Origin: Sinomicrobium sp. | GTDB lineage: Bacteria > Bacteroidota > Bacteroidia > Flavobacteriales > Flavobacteriaceae | DNA: 64,000 nucleotides | Direction: 5' to 3' | Assembly (NCBI GenBank): GCA_029266035.1 | Contig: JAJUFH010000005.1 | Coordinates: 62,001 to 126,000, forward strand | In this document: one piece after another, positions 19,103 through 31,338 of the stretch | How the letters are laid out: the number at the start of each line of letters is the position of its first letter | Position numbering within the stretch: the first letter of the stretch is position 1 | The notes under the pieces: generated by a model | Seen by the model: the letters and a program-made list of their open reading frames with translations, nothing else | Told to the model about the DNA's origin: nothing | Databases searched by the model: none | Translations under genes and position numbers: made by a program

Positions 19103-22100
19103 TTAAAATGCAACATTAAGTCCAAGCGCAAATATTCTCGATGGAGTGTACCTATAGGTAGTTGTTCCATTAAAGGACTGCGCTGGTTCTAATCCCTTTC
19201 TATCCGTAATGGAGAACAAGTTTTCTGCACTGAGATAAACTTTCAGGTTAGAAAGTCCTAAACTCTCTGTAAGGGATTGATCAAAATTATATCCGAGGGT
19301 TGCAGTCTTAAAGGTCAGGTAACTGGCGTCAGAAAGCCATCGTGAAGATTGTGCAGCTGCATCGACGGCATTTTCAGTACTCATAATTGGTACATCGGTT
19401 ATATCACCTGGATTTTGCCAGGCTTTCAACATATCGGTATGCAGTGCATCACCTTCCGGATTAGAAAGCATCAGCATACTGTAATTGCTGTCGTATATCT
19501 TACCTCCGAGCTGATAGGTAAACAGGGCATTAAAATAGAACCTCTTATACGAGAGATCTGTGCTAAAATACCCTATAACATCTGGTATTGCAGATCCGGA
19601 ATAGTCGTATTTGGCATTAGATTGATTTGTCGTAACCTTATTGCCATTGTCCATAACGCGAGTATCGGAATCATCAGCAATATCTGGGTCCTGCAAAAAG
19701 AGTGGAGCTCCATCAGAAGGGTCTACTCCATACCATTGTCTGAGCCAAAAATCGTAGATAGAACGACCTACTTTTAGCTTTTTTGTACCGTTAATAATTT
19801 CGTCTTGAGGCAATTTCAACACCTCGTTATCGTACAGTGAGGCCGACAGTCCGAGATTCCAGTTTACTCTGTTTTCGTCGTTGTCATTTCGAAGAATCTC
19901 AAAATTGAGTAAGAACTCCCATCCGGTATTTTTCATCGTTCCTATATTGGTAAAAATTCCATTACCTGGGTCTCCAGCTGATCCTCTTACCGGAAGTTCA
20001 AAAATCATATCTTTAGTCTTGCGATTAAAATACTCTACAGAACCACTCACTCTATTGTCTAAAATGGCAAATTCTACCCCTACATCAAACTGGTTGTTAG
20101 ACTCCCAAGTAAGCATGGCATTTCCGGTTTGACTATAGTACACTCCCGGTTCGCCTACATTGAAATACGATCCGAGATTGTAGAGGTTAAGATCGGCTTG
20201 CCATCCAGGTTCGGTACCAATACCTCCATCGTTACCCACCTGTCCATAAGAAGTACGAAGTTTTAAGAAATCAAAGACATTGTTGTTGGCCATAAAATCC
20301 TCACGACTAACATTCCACCCCAATCCGGCAGACCAAAAAGTACCGTTATTACGACTATCAGAAAATCGAGAAGTTGCATCATTACGCACAGAAAGCGAGG
20401 CGATATACTTGCTGTCAAAATCGTAATTCAAACGAGAAAACCAAGATTCTTTAGTCAGCTTTCTATTGTAGCTATTATTGCTGGTAGTATTTAAAAAGTT
20501 AGCAAATTCGTATATGCCATCAACCACCTGATCTGTCTTTCTGGCGTATTCGTAATCATAACCGTATTCAAACGATTCGTGACCTACTAATATATCGAAG
20601 TGGTGTCTGTCAAAAGACTTGCTGTATTGTAACAATTGGTTAAAGGTTACACCTGTATACTTGTATTTAGTATGTGCCAAGGCTCCGGTACCGGCTGCAT
20701 CACCAATCACTTTATTTTGGTAATAGCTCCTTTTTTGATTGCGAATATCGTATGTCGCATTGGTGGTAAACACCAGATTTTCAGCCAAGGTAAACTCTGC
20801 AAAAGCTCGAGACATTATACTGTTTACCTCAAAGTATCTTCTGTTTAGCAGGGTTTCCTGTATCACATTCCTCCCTGAACTGGCTCCTGCTCCTCTACCT
20901 CTGGTATCTACACCGTCGTATGCCGGATTTCCGTACAAGTCCATTACCATGTTTCCGTTCTCATCGTAGAGATAGGGAGAGTAAATTGGTCCCATTCCAC
21001 GAGAAAAGTAAAAGGGGTTGATATAGGACGACGAACCTTCGTCTTCGGCCAGATTGCTATGCGAAGAGTTACCGTTGATAGACACTCCGAGTTTCAGCCA
21101 GTCTGTTACCTGTCGATCTGTCGAGACTCTTGCCGTATAACGTTCGAAGTCGGATTTGATGACATATCCCTCTTCGTTGTTGTAAGAGAAAGAGCTGAAG
21201 AAATTCCCTTTTTCGGTGGTATTTCCATAGCTGAGATCGTATTTTTGAACGATACCTGTACGGGTTAGCGGACCTTCCCAATCAAAGTTGTCGTACAGCA
21301 TGGATGCTTCGGGATTTAGTGCCCCATCAATAATTAGCTGATCGTCTGGAACATTGTAAATATTGTTTTGAAGATTTCCGGAGATCAGTTCTGAGGAAGC
21401 ATAAGCGTTTGCTTCTTCAAGTGTTGCATCATCTTCACTCTGAAGATAACCATTCCTCATAGAATTCCAGGTGAGCTTATAGTAATCTTCGGGTCCTACC
21501 CTGTCGTATTGTTTAATACCTCGGGTAACCACTCCCGTATAGGCGTTAAAATTAAAAGTCCCTTTTCCGCCTTTTCCGCCTTTTTTAGAGGTAATCATCA
21601 CTACCCCGTTTGCTGCAGCTGCACCGTATAGTGAGGTTGCAGAAGCGTCTTTCAGCACGTTGATAGAAGCGATATCATTGGGGTTAATATCAGCGAGACT
21701 ACCAGAAAAAATGGCTCCGTCAAGAATGTATAGCGGCTCGTTGGAAAGATTGTAAGAAGAGACTCCTCTCACCCTTACACTGAGACCTTCACCAGGTTGT
21801 CCGGTAGAGGTTGCTACCTGTACCCCAGGAACATTACCATCCAAAGATTTGGCCACGTTGGTAAGCGGTCTGTCTTCTATATGTTCTGTACTAACTACTG
21901 CAGAAGCACCTACCATGGTCTCTTTTTTCTGAGTACCATAAGCCACAACAACAACTTCTTCCAGCTGCTGAGCATCTTCTTTCATAGTTACATCTATTAC
22001 ATCCGAACTTCCTACGGTCATCTCTACCGTTTCCTGCCCGATATAGGTAAATACAAGTACCTGCCCTTCAGTGGCAGCAATGGTATAGTTTCCATCAAAG

Positions 22101-22708
22101 TCGGTTTGAGTCCCCACAGTGGTTCCCTTTACAACCACATTAACTCCAGGCAATGGCAGTCCGTCTTGATCGACCACCGTACCGGAAATTGAGGCTTGAA
22201 TTTCGGCTTGAAGGTCAGAACTTCTGACCGACAAAGAGGGTACAGGCTGAAACAACATCCCATTTCCAGATGTCTTTTCATTCCTTCGGATAAATTCCTC
22301 CATCATCTTAGCCATACTCTCATCCCCGCGAGGATAGAGTACAATTTGATCTTTTACCTTTTTGAAATCTATATCCGTATGTTCAAAAAGCTCTTTTAAA
22401 ACCTCGTCCAGATTTCTTTTTTCCGCAGCAATAGATACCAGTATAGTCTCATCCACCAACAAATTGTTGTAAAAGAAATGGTATTCTGTCTGTTCTTCTA
22501 TGCTGGCAAGTACATCAGAGAGTTTCTGATCTTCTAGTTCAAGTGAAACCACCTGTGCTTTGACATTGGTGGCAAGAAGTTCACCGAGTGTAAAAAACGC
22601 CAATAAGGCATAAATTTTCATGATCCTGACAATTTGGGTTGGAAAGATCTTTCCGGGATATGGGCATACTCCTCCCCCCAACAATTTTAGACAATTGTTT
22701 TTTTTCAT
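19103..22708 (-). CDS. SusC/RagA family TonB-linked outer membrane protein with N-terminal STN domain
   Basis: STN domain (LEDQKLSDVLASIEEQTEYHFFYNN), CarboxypepD_reg-like, VVVAYGTQKKETMVGASAVV plug, beta-barrel to ...IFALGLNVAF. Confidence 0.95.
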   Translation of the reverse strand: MKKNNCLKLLGGGVCPYPGKIFPTQIVRIMKIYALLAFFTLGELLATNVKAQVVSLELEDQKLSDVLASIEEQTEYHFFYNNLLVDETILVSIAAEKRNLDEVLKELFEHTDIDFKKVKDQIVLYPRGDESMAKMMEEFIRRNEKTSGNGMLFQPVPSLSVRSSDLQAEIQASISGTVVDQDGLPLPGVNVVVKGTTVGTQTDFDGNYTIAATEGQVLVFTYIGQETVEMTVGSSDVIDVTMKEDAQQLEEVVVVAYGTQKKETMVGASAVVSTEHIEDRPLTNVAKSLDGNVPGVQVATSTGQPGEGLSVRVRGVSSYNLSNEPLYILDGAIFSGSLADINPNDIASINVLKDASATSLYGAAAANGVVMITSKKGGKGGKGTFNFNAYTGVVTRGIKQYDRVGPEDYYKLTWNSMRNGYLQSEDDATLEEANAYASSELISGNLQNNIYNVPDDQLIIDGALNPEASMLYDNFDWEGPLTRTGIVQKYDLSYGNTTEKGNFFSSFSYNNEEGYVIKSDFERYTARVSTDRQVTDWLKLGVSINGNSSHSNLAEDEGSSSYINPFYFSRGMGPIYSPYLYDENGNMVMDLYGNPAYDGVDTRGRGAGASSGRNVIQETLLNRRYFEVNSIMSRAFAEFTLAENLVFTTNATYDIRNQKRSYYQNKVIGDAAGTGALAHTKYKYTGVTFNQLLQYSKSFDRHHFDILVGHESFEYGYDYEYARKTDQVVDGIYEFANFLNTTSNNSYNRKLTKESWFSRLNYDFDSKYIASLSVRNDATSRFSDSRNNGTFWSAGLGWNVSREDFMANNNVFDFLKLRTSYGQVGNDGGIGTEPGWQADLNLYNLGSYFNVGEPGVYYSQTGNAMLTWESNNQFDVGVEFAILDNRVSGSVEYFNRKTKDMIFELPVRGSAGDPGNGIFTNIGTMKNTGWEFLLNFEILRNDNDENRVNWNLGLSASLYDNEVLKLPQDEIINGTKKLKVGRSIYDFWLRQWYGVDPSDGAPLFLQDPDIADDSDTRVMDNGNKVTTNQSNAKYDYSGSAIPDVIGYFSTDLSYKRFYFNALFTYQLGGKIYDSNYSMLMLSNPEGDALHTDMLKAWQNPGDITDVPIMSTENAVDAAAQSSRWLSDASYLTFKTATLGYNFDQSLTESLGLSNLKVYLSAENLFSITDRKGLEPAQSFNGTTTYRYTPSRIFALGLNVAF

Positions 22709-22810
22709 ACTTTTACGTGATTTTGGCGTCAGACAACGCTGATTTCTACTAATTTACTACCTATGGAGAAGGTGTTGCAGCACCTTCTTCATTTTTTTAA
22801 AAAAATGTTC

Positions 22811-23779
22811 TTATCGTCTGTTTTTGTATAAAATTATTTCACCTCCTTTCTTATCAAAACTTATAGACGACGATATCCGAAACACCCGAAGCACCTCCTC
22901 AACACTGAGGTTGTCAAAGGTTCCGGTAAACAGATTATCGTACAAACTGCTATCGTCAACTCTAAAATGGACATCGTATTTGCGTTCTAAATCTTCAAGT
23001 ACATCTTTAAGCGGAGTTCCCTTAAACACCAGTTTTCCCGATTTCCACGACACTGCCTCTTCTACAGATATATCCCGTATGTCGAGCTGTTTTTCGCTGC
23101 GGTCAAATAATGCCGTTTGCATGGGTTCTAGTATTATCGGCTTCATATTGTTGTTTTCCAGCTTAACACTCCCCTCTACCAAGGTGGTCTTAATCTCGCT
23201 GTCATTGCGATACGAACGCACGTTAAACGAAGTTCCCAACACCCGTACATTCATCTCTCCGGCATATACTACAAAAGGTCTTTGTTCGTCTCGTTTCACT
23301 TCAAAATAAGCCTCTCCTATAAGATGTACTTCTCTAATACTGTCTTGAAATTCTTTGGGGTAGCTCAACTCACTGTCTACATTGAGCTGAACTACGGTGC
23401 CGTCGGGCAAGGTTACCGTCCTACTCACTCCCCTTGGAGTTACAGCTCTTACCAACTGTCCATCACCCCCATCAAAAACATCGAGAGTGTCGGGTTTCAA
23501 CACTCCAAACAATAAAACACCAATCAGTAATACCGCCGCTGCACCAAGAGTTTTCTGTATGTCGGTAGGTTTAAAACGTCTTGTGGCTCGGTTTACCTTT
23601 TGATACGACTTGATAGTATCCAGACTTTTGGAGTTAAATTGTGAAGCACTGTATCGCGCTACAAGCATATTGTAGTGCTCTTGGTTTGCTTCCGATCTCC
23701 GAATCCAGTTTATAACCTCAGACTTTTCTTTACCAAAAAGCTGACCTTTGACAAATCGGATCAGTATCTCGTCATCCAT
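22811..23779 (-). CDS. FecR-family anti-sigma regulator
   Basis: TM segment, TPRGVSRTVTLPDGTVVQLNVDSELSYPKEF...VHLIGEAYFEVKRDEQRPFVV. Confidence 0.93.
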   Translation of the reverse strand: MDDEILIRFVKGQLFGKEKSEVINWIRRSEANQEHYNMLVARYSASQFNSKSLDTIKSYQKVNRATRRFKPTDIQKTLGAAAVLLIGVLLFGVLKPDTLDVFDGGDGQLVRAVTPRGVSRTVTLPDGTVVQLNVDSELSYPKEFQDSIREVHLIGEAYFEVKRDEQRPFVVYAGEMNVRVLGTSFNVRSYRNDSEIKTTLVEGSVKLENNNMKPIILEPMQTALFDRSEKQLDIRDISVEEAVSWKSGKLVFKGTPLKDVLEDLERKYDVHFRVDDSSLYDNLFTGTFDNLSVEEVLRVFRISSSISFDKKGGEIILYKNRR

Positions 23780-23926
23780 TTTTATTGTTTATTTAAACAA
23801 CTGTTAAACCTGTATTAATAAGACGTTAAGAAAAGGGTGTACCCTGAGTTTTTTTTTGATTTTTTTAACTCAAAACACACAACACACTGAATACTAGGTC
23901 TTTTTACAGTAAAATATTTAGTGCAG

Positions 23927-24499
23927 TTATAACAGGCATGAAAGAAATTCACGTAGATGGAGCCTCATATGCTTGAGAGCTTTGGTCATATGGCTCTCCA
24001 CAGTTTTTACGGAAATATTGAGTTCTTCGGCCGTTTGTTTGTAGTTTCGTCCTTCCAGTTTTGTCTTTACGAATACTTTTTTACAGGTTTTGGGAAGTAG
24101 TGCTACGGCATCAGATATTCTTTTTTTCAGCTCTTCTTCCAAAAGTTCAGAAGCTCTTTCGTCTTGAAGGGCTTTGATGCTTATGTATTGTTCTTTCAGT
24201 TTATCTTCATCCTCGATAGAAATCACTTTCAGTGGTTTTCTCAAAACATCCATACATCGATTTTTAACCATCTGATAGAGATATCCTCCTACGTTTCTTT
24301 CTATATTGAGCTTTTTTCTTTTATCCCATAAATTCACAAAAACTCCTTGTACAATTTCTTCCGCTACATAATTGTCCTTGCAATAAGACTTCGCAATGAC
24401 GTAGAGATTGTTGGCATACAAATGATACAAAGTCTCAAAAGCCTTCCTATCGCCTTTACTCACTTTGTATAATAAGTCATTTGTCTCGCTAATGTTCAA
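23927..24499 (-). CDS. ECF RNA polymerase sigma-70 factor (Bacteroidetes type)
   Basis: Region 2 (AFETLYHLYANNLYVIAKSYC...EEIVQGVFVNLWDKR) and region 4 (GRNYKQTAEELNISVKTVESHMTKALKHMR). Confidence 0.93.
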   Translation of the reverse strand: MNISETNDLLYKVSKGDRKAFETLYHLYANNLYVIAKSYCKDNYVAEEIVQGVFVNLWDKRKKLNIERNVGGYLYQMVKNRCMDVLRKPLKVISIEDEDKLKEQYISIKALQDERASELLEEELKKRISDAVALLPKTCKKVFVKTKLEGRNYKQTAEELNISVKTVESHMTKALKHMRLHLREFLSCLL

Positions 24500-24728
24500 T
24501 GTACAATAGTTTTTTATTAATCATAAAATTACAAAAAACTCTGTTTGGCTGGTGTTGTGGAGAAAGCAAAGTTATGAAACTGAATACTTCTTTGAAAACA
24601 CTGCAATAAAACACCTACTGATAAAAGTGTAAAACATTTATCGCTCACCCGCAAAGTAAATTTTGCCTTACAAGATGGCGCTTGCAAACACAAAAGGTTT
24701 TAGATGCAATCATACTTCAAAAACGATT

Positions 24729-24758
24729 TTGTAAAAATAAAAGAAATATTTAAATTTG
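24729..24758 (+). promoter_or_regulatory. Predicted sigma-A-type Bacteroidetes promoter upstream of rplS
   Basis: TTG (24729-24731)-N19-TAAATTTG (24751-24758), matches TTG-N17-23-TAnnTTTG. Confidence 0.7.
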
Positions 24759-24833
24759 CAGCCAATTTCAAATCAACCTCTGGCGAGGGACGTGAATGTT
24801 GGTTCGAATTAATTGTTTATAAACACTTTAAAC

Positions 24834-25184
24834 ATGGAAGATCTTGTAAAGTTTGTACAGGACGAATTTGTAACCCGAAAAGATTTCCCTGAGTTTGCTG
24901 CAGGAGATACTATTACAGTGTACTACGAAATCAAGGAAGGTGAAAAAACACGTACTCAGTTTTTTAGAGGAGTGGTAATTCAGCGAAGAGGGAGCGGAGC
25001 TTCTGAAACCTTTACCATCCGAAAAATGTCTGGTACTATAGGCGTGGAACGTATATTCCCTGTGAATATGCCTGCCTTACAGAAAATTGAGGTAAACAAA
25101 AAAGGTAAAGTACGAAGAGCTCGTATATTCTACTTTAGAAATCTCAGAGGTAAAAAAGCGAGAATCAAGGAAATCAGAAAATAA
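24834..25184 (+). CDS. rplS: 50S ribosomal protein L19
   Basis: MEDLVKFVQDEFV...FPEFAAGDTITVYYEIKEGEKTRTQFFRGVVIQRRGSGASETFTIRKMS... Confidence 0.97.
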   Translation: MEDLVKFVQDEFVTRKDFPEFAAGDTITVYYEIKEGEKTRTQFFRGVVIQRRGSGASETFTIRKMSGTIGVERIFPVNMPALQKIEVNKKGKVRRARIFYFRNLRGKKARIKEIRK

Positions 25185-25210
25185 TTTCCTTTTTAGCTCA
25201 AAAAGACAAA

Positions 25211-25248
25211 AGAGACCGTCTAATTTTTTTTTAAGGCGGTCTTTTTTT
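25211..25248 (+). terminator. Rho-independent terminator after rplS
   Basis: AGACCG (25213-25218) ... CGGTCT (25237-25242) followed by T run. Confidence 0.75.
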
Positions 25249-25352
25249 GTTGGGTTATTGTGAGAGAGCTCAATGTCATTCAGATCGGAGCCATAGCGGA
25301 GTGATGAATCTCCAACCAAGATCAATGAATCTTTAGAAGAACAAGAATTCTA

Positions 25353-25416
25353 CATCTCCAAGTCTCCGCGTCAACAAAACCCTTCCTTCATTTTGTCTTG
25401 ATACAAAACGAAGCAA
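25353..25416. repeat. Direct repeat copy 1 (catctccaagtctcc...ccttcattttgtcttgatacaaaacgaagcaa)
   Basis: Near-identical to 25677-25741; contains inverted repeat TTCATTTTGT/ACAAAACGAA. Confidence 0.85.
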
Positions 25417-25424
25417 AAAATCAA

Positions 25425-25544
25425 GAAGCCTTTAAGGAAATTTCCCCAGCTATCGCGGGGAACCAGCTGAATTCTCGCTCCACGCTACTTTTGCTATCGC
25501 AAACGCGATTCCGCGGGAATTCAGCTTATTTCTGAAAAGGCTTC
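25425..25544. repeat. 120-bp nested inverted-repeat element (MITE-like / structured intergenic repeat)
   Basis: GAAGCCTTT (25425-25433)/AAAGGCTTC (25536-25544) outside; GCTGAATTC (25466-25474)/GAATTCAGC (25517-25525) inside; CCCCagctatcgcGGGG side hairpin. Confidence 0.75.
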
Positions 25545-25676
25545 GAACTTGGGAATAATCGGAATGTCAGCACTTCAAAACGAAAAACAAAAGCACAGAA
25601 AAACGATAAAAACACTACGAACCACCAACTAATCGACTACCTCATGTCTCCTAATCTCCTCACCTCCGCGCCTCTC

Positions 25677-25741
25677 CATCTCCAAGTCTCCGTGCCAACA
25701 CATTCCCTTCCTTCATTTTGTCTTGACACAAAACGAAGCAA
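25677..25741. repeat. Direct repeat copy 2
   Basis: catctccaagtctccgtgccaacacattcccttccttcattttgtcttgacacaaaacgaagcaa; see copy 1. Confidence 0.85.
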
Positions 25742-26007
25742 CACACTTAAAAACAATAGTCTACAAGAAAACAATGGAAAAGGATTTGACGGAAAAACTT
25801 CGTTTGAAATAACAAAAAGTTTGATTAATAACTATCTGACTGCAGACTACAGAAACAATTTCAAAAGGCTATGAATGCTTATTAAGCCAAACAATTCTAG
25901 TATTTAATATTGAATAATTTTCCGAAATAAAACTTAAAACACAAAGTTTTCTTATTATTATAACAGGGCCTTTTCGTTATATTTGTGAAATCAGATTTCC
26001 AGAAAAA

Positions 26008-27042
26008 GTGAGTGTTGAACAATCAAAATATACCGAACTAATTAACGAAATTGGCACTTTGCTACAAAAAGGCAGAGAGCAGGTTGCTCATTCTGTAAAT
26101 ACAATTTTAGTGCAAACATATTGGTTAATCGGCAAACATATTGTTGAGTTTGAACAAGGAGGAAAAGAAAAAGCGGATTATGGCAGTCAACTTTTAGACC
26201 AACTTTCCAAAGACCTTTCGAAGCAATATGGGAAAGGGTTTAGCCGTTCCAATGTATTTCAAATCAGACAGTTTTATTTGCGTTTCTCAAAAATCCAGAC
26301 GCTGTCTGGACAATTTGAAAGCACTAAATACCAATCAAAATTAAGTTGGAGCCACTACATTGAAATCTTAAAAGCAGATAGCGACCTTGAAGTCAGTTTT
26401 TACATCAAACAATCTGAAAAAGAAAATTGGAGCGTTCGAGAACTCAAACGACAAATGAAAAGTATGTTGTTTCATCGTTTGGCTTTGAGCAAAGATAAAA
26501 AAGGAGTTTTGGAACTTTCGGAACAAGGACAGGAAATTCAAAAATCGGAAGACATTTTGAAAGACCCTTACGTATTGGAATTTTTGGACCTTCCCGAAAA
26601 TTTTCAATACCTTGAAGGCGAATTAGAAGAAAAACTGATTTCTAACTTGCAAAATTTCTTATTGGAACTTGGTAAAGGTTTTACGTTTGAAAAACGACAA
26701 TACAGAATATCAATAGGTGGAAAACACTTTTACGTTGATTTGGTTTTCTATCATCGTATTTTGAAATGCTTTGTTCTGATAGACTTGAAACGTGGTGAAG
26801 TAACACATCAAGACGTTGGACAAATGAATTTATATCTCAACTATTTCAGAAAAGAGCAAAACACAGAGGGCGACAATCCACCAATCGGAATTGTTTTAGG
26901 AGCTTCAAAACACAACATTTTAGTAGAATATGCCACCGAAAGTATCGGCAATCAATTGTTCATAAGCAAGTATCAACTTTACTTGCCAGACAAAAAACAG
27001 CTAGAAAACGAACTGAATAAATTGTTAGACGAAAACTATTAA
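26008..27042 (+). CDS. PDDEXK nuclease-domain protein (YhcG/DUF1016 family)
   Basis: TYWLIGKHIVEFEQGGKEKADYGSQLLDQLSKDLSKQYGKGFSRSNVFQIRQFYLRF; C-terminal FYVDLVFYHRILKCFVLIDLKRGEVTHQDVGQMNLYLNYF; GTG start likely. Confidence 0.92.
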   Translation: MSVEQSKYTELINEIGTLLQKGREQVAHSVNTILVQTYWLIGKHIVEFEQGGKEKADYGSQLLDQLSKDLSKQYGKGFSRSNVFQIRQFYLRFSKIQTLSGQFESTKYQSKLSWSHYIEILKADSDLEVSFYIKQSEKENWSVRELKRQMKSMLFHRLALSKDKKGVLELSEQGQEIQKSEDILKDPYVLEFLDLPENFQYLEGELEEKLISNLQNFLLELGKGFTFEKRQYRISIGGKHFYVDLVFYHRILKCFVLIDLKRGEVTHQDVGQMNLYLNYFRKEQNTEGDNPPIGIVLGASKHNILVEYATESIGNQLFISKYQLYLPDKKQLENELNKLLDENY

Positions 27043-27280
27043 AAAACCAGCCCATAACAAGTTAACCGTTGCACAACTCCAATTTTCAGGAAAAGAATCA
27101 TAAAACAGACTTCGTTTAAATCTTTTTAGGAGAGGGTTATTGGGTTAATGAGTGATAACGAATCACCGCGTCTCTTCACCTCTAAATCTCCTCCTCTCCA
27201 ACTAACCAACACCTTTATATCATTCTACCCTTATCGTATTCTCCTTTGTCAATTTGAAAATATTTACTTGCTTTTTTTGA

Positions 27281-29602
<2,322 letters not shown>

Positions 29603-29630
29603 AAAGTATAGCTTGTAGAGCTTTGAGGAA

Positions 29631-29667
29631 GCGACTGCCTGAAAATTTCCGGGCAGTCGTTTTTTTA
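29631..29667 (+). terminator. Rho-independent terminator after icd
   Basis: GACTGCC-N12-GGCAGTC followed by G and T7. Confidence 0.85.
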
Positions 29668-29811
29668 TCATATATTACTGTCACTATAAAAAATGAGGCG
29701 ATATTCCATATATTTTCCTACTTTAGCAATACAACTCGTTGCGGATTATTTCATTGAGGCAAAAGGCCACAATTAAAAACGAGTTTATCACTAAGACATA
29801 AGATTTATACT

Positions 29812-30192
29812 ATGAAAAAAAGTAACCTATCTAATATCGGTCTCGCACTGCTTCGTATCGTTCCCTCTGTATTGCTGATGACACACGGCTTCGGCAAGGT
29901 ACAAATGTTGTTTCAAGGAGGAGAGATACAATTTCCTAATCCCTTAGGCTTGGGTACAATCCCTTCTCTCGTTCTCGCCTCACTGGCCGAATTTATAGCT
30001 CCGATATTTATCATACTCGGCTTTAAGGCAAGATGGGCGTGTATCCCGGTTATTATCACTATGGCCACTGCATTTTTTATCGTTCACGGTAACGATGCAC
30101 TTCAAATCAAAGAATTGGCATTGGCATATCTCACTGTCTTTGCCAGCATCGCACTTTGTGGTCCGGGAAAATTGAGTATAGACGGGAGGTAA
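29812..30192 (+). CDS. DoxX-family membrane protein
   Basis: ALLRIVPSVLLMTHGFGKVQMLF...LASLAEFIAPIFIILGFKARWACIPVIITM. Confidence 0.88.
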   Translation: MKKSNLSNIGLALLRIVPSVLLMTHGFGKVQMLFQGGEIQFPNPLGLGTIPSLVLASLAEFIAPIFIILGFKARWACIPVIITMATAFFIVHGNDALQIKELALAYLTVFASIALCGPGKLSIDGR

Positions 30193-30249
30193 CAAAAGTA
30201 TATCACCGATGAAGAATTACTGGCTTTCCTCACATCTATACAATAGCAA

Positions 30250-31254
30250 TCAATTCATAATTTTCACGAGTAATTCCTTGAGCAGATCAGATTGCGGCAT
30301 ATTGGCGGCTCCTACTCCTTTTCCTTTCATGTCCAGTTCCCGCAATGCCGTTACTGCTGCACTTACTCGCTTCATAGGGTAATTTCTCGCGGCGATTTCA
30401 TATTCTTTTACAAAATAGGGATTGATTCGCAATACCGATGACGCATTTTTAGGTGATTTGTCGCTAAGTCCGTGATACTGCAGCAACTGTGAGAAGAAGT
30501 TAAACAGCAAAGATACCGTAACCACAAAAGGATTGTCTTTAGTGTTCTGTCCGAAATAGTTAATAATTCTCGTCGCCTTGACCACATCGCGCTCCCCTAC
30601 TGCCTTCCGCAATTCGAAGTTGTTGTAGTCTTTGCTTATTCCAATATTTTCTTCTATATGCAAGGGAGTAATCTCCGTATCTTTAGGTAATACCAACTGC
30701 AGCTTGTCCAATTCGTTATTGATCTTTCCGAGATCGGTACCGAGAAATTCTACCAGCATCGACGCTGCCTTAGGGCTTATACTGTAATTCTTACCGGCGA
30801 GTACTCGTCGTATCCAGTCGCCCACCTGGTTTTCATAGAGTTTTTTACTCTCAAACAACACTCCGCTTTTCTTCGCGGCCTTATACAGTTTTTTGCGTTT
30901 GTCTAAGGTTTTATACTTATAGCAAATAACCAATACTGTAGAGGGTTGCGGTTGTTCGGCATATGGAGCGAGATTTTCAATAGTACGGGAGAGCTCCTGA
31001 GCTTCTTTTACAATCACCACCTGTCGCTCTGCCATCATAGGGTATCTCTTAGCCGCTTCTACGATATCCCCAACGCTCACGTCTTTGCCGTACATCACCA
31101 TTTGGTTGAATCCCTTTTCTTCTTCGGCGAGTACGTTGTCTTCTATAAATTCGGCTATTCGATCTATGTAATACGGTTCTTCCCCCATTAAAACATAAAG
31201 TGGTTTTATATTACCGGACTTGATCTCCGATACGATCCGTTTTACCTCTTCCAT
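30250..31254 (-). CDS. holA: DNA polymerase III subunit delta
   Basis: IKSGNIKPLYVLMGEEPYYIDRIAEFIEDNVL; LNNELDKLQL; FELRKAVGERDV. Confidence 0.93.
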   Translation of the reverse strand: MEEVKRIVSEIKSGNIKPLYVLMGEEPYYIDRIAEFIEDNVLAEEEKGFNQMVMYGKDVSVGDIVEAAKRYPMMAERQVVIVKEAQELSRTIENLAPYAEQPQPSTVLVICYKYKTLDKRKKLYKAAKKSGVLFESKKLYENQVGDWIRRVLAGKNYSISPKAASMLVEFLGTDLGKINNELDKLQLVLPKDTEITPLHIEENIGISKDYNNFELRKAVGERDVVKATRIINYFGQNTKDNPFVVTVSLLFNFFSQLLQYHGLSDKSPKNASSVLRINPYFVKEYEIAARNYPMKRVSAAVTALRELDMKGKGVGAANMPQSDLLKELLVKIMN

Positions 31255-31338
31255 ATTTATTGTTTGTTTAATGGTATTATCTTTCGGCTTTAGTTATATT
31301 TTCACCTCCAATTACCGATAACGCCCTATATTTGTCGT

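Noticed and set aside
25644-25874. 76-aa ORF upstream of the DUF1016 gene
   Set aside because: Its first half is repeat DNA (ctcctcacctccgcgcctctcc...); no credible domain.
26008-27042. Complete restriction-modification or other multi-gene defence system around the DUF1016 gene
   Set aside because: No methyltransferase, specificity or partner gene in the flanks.
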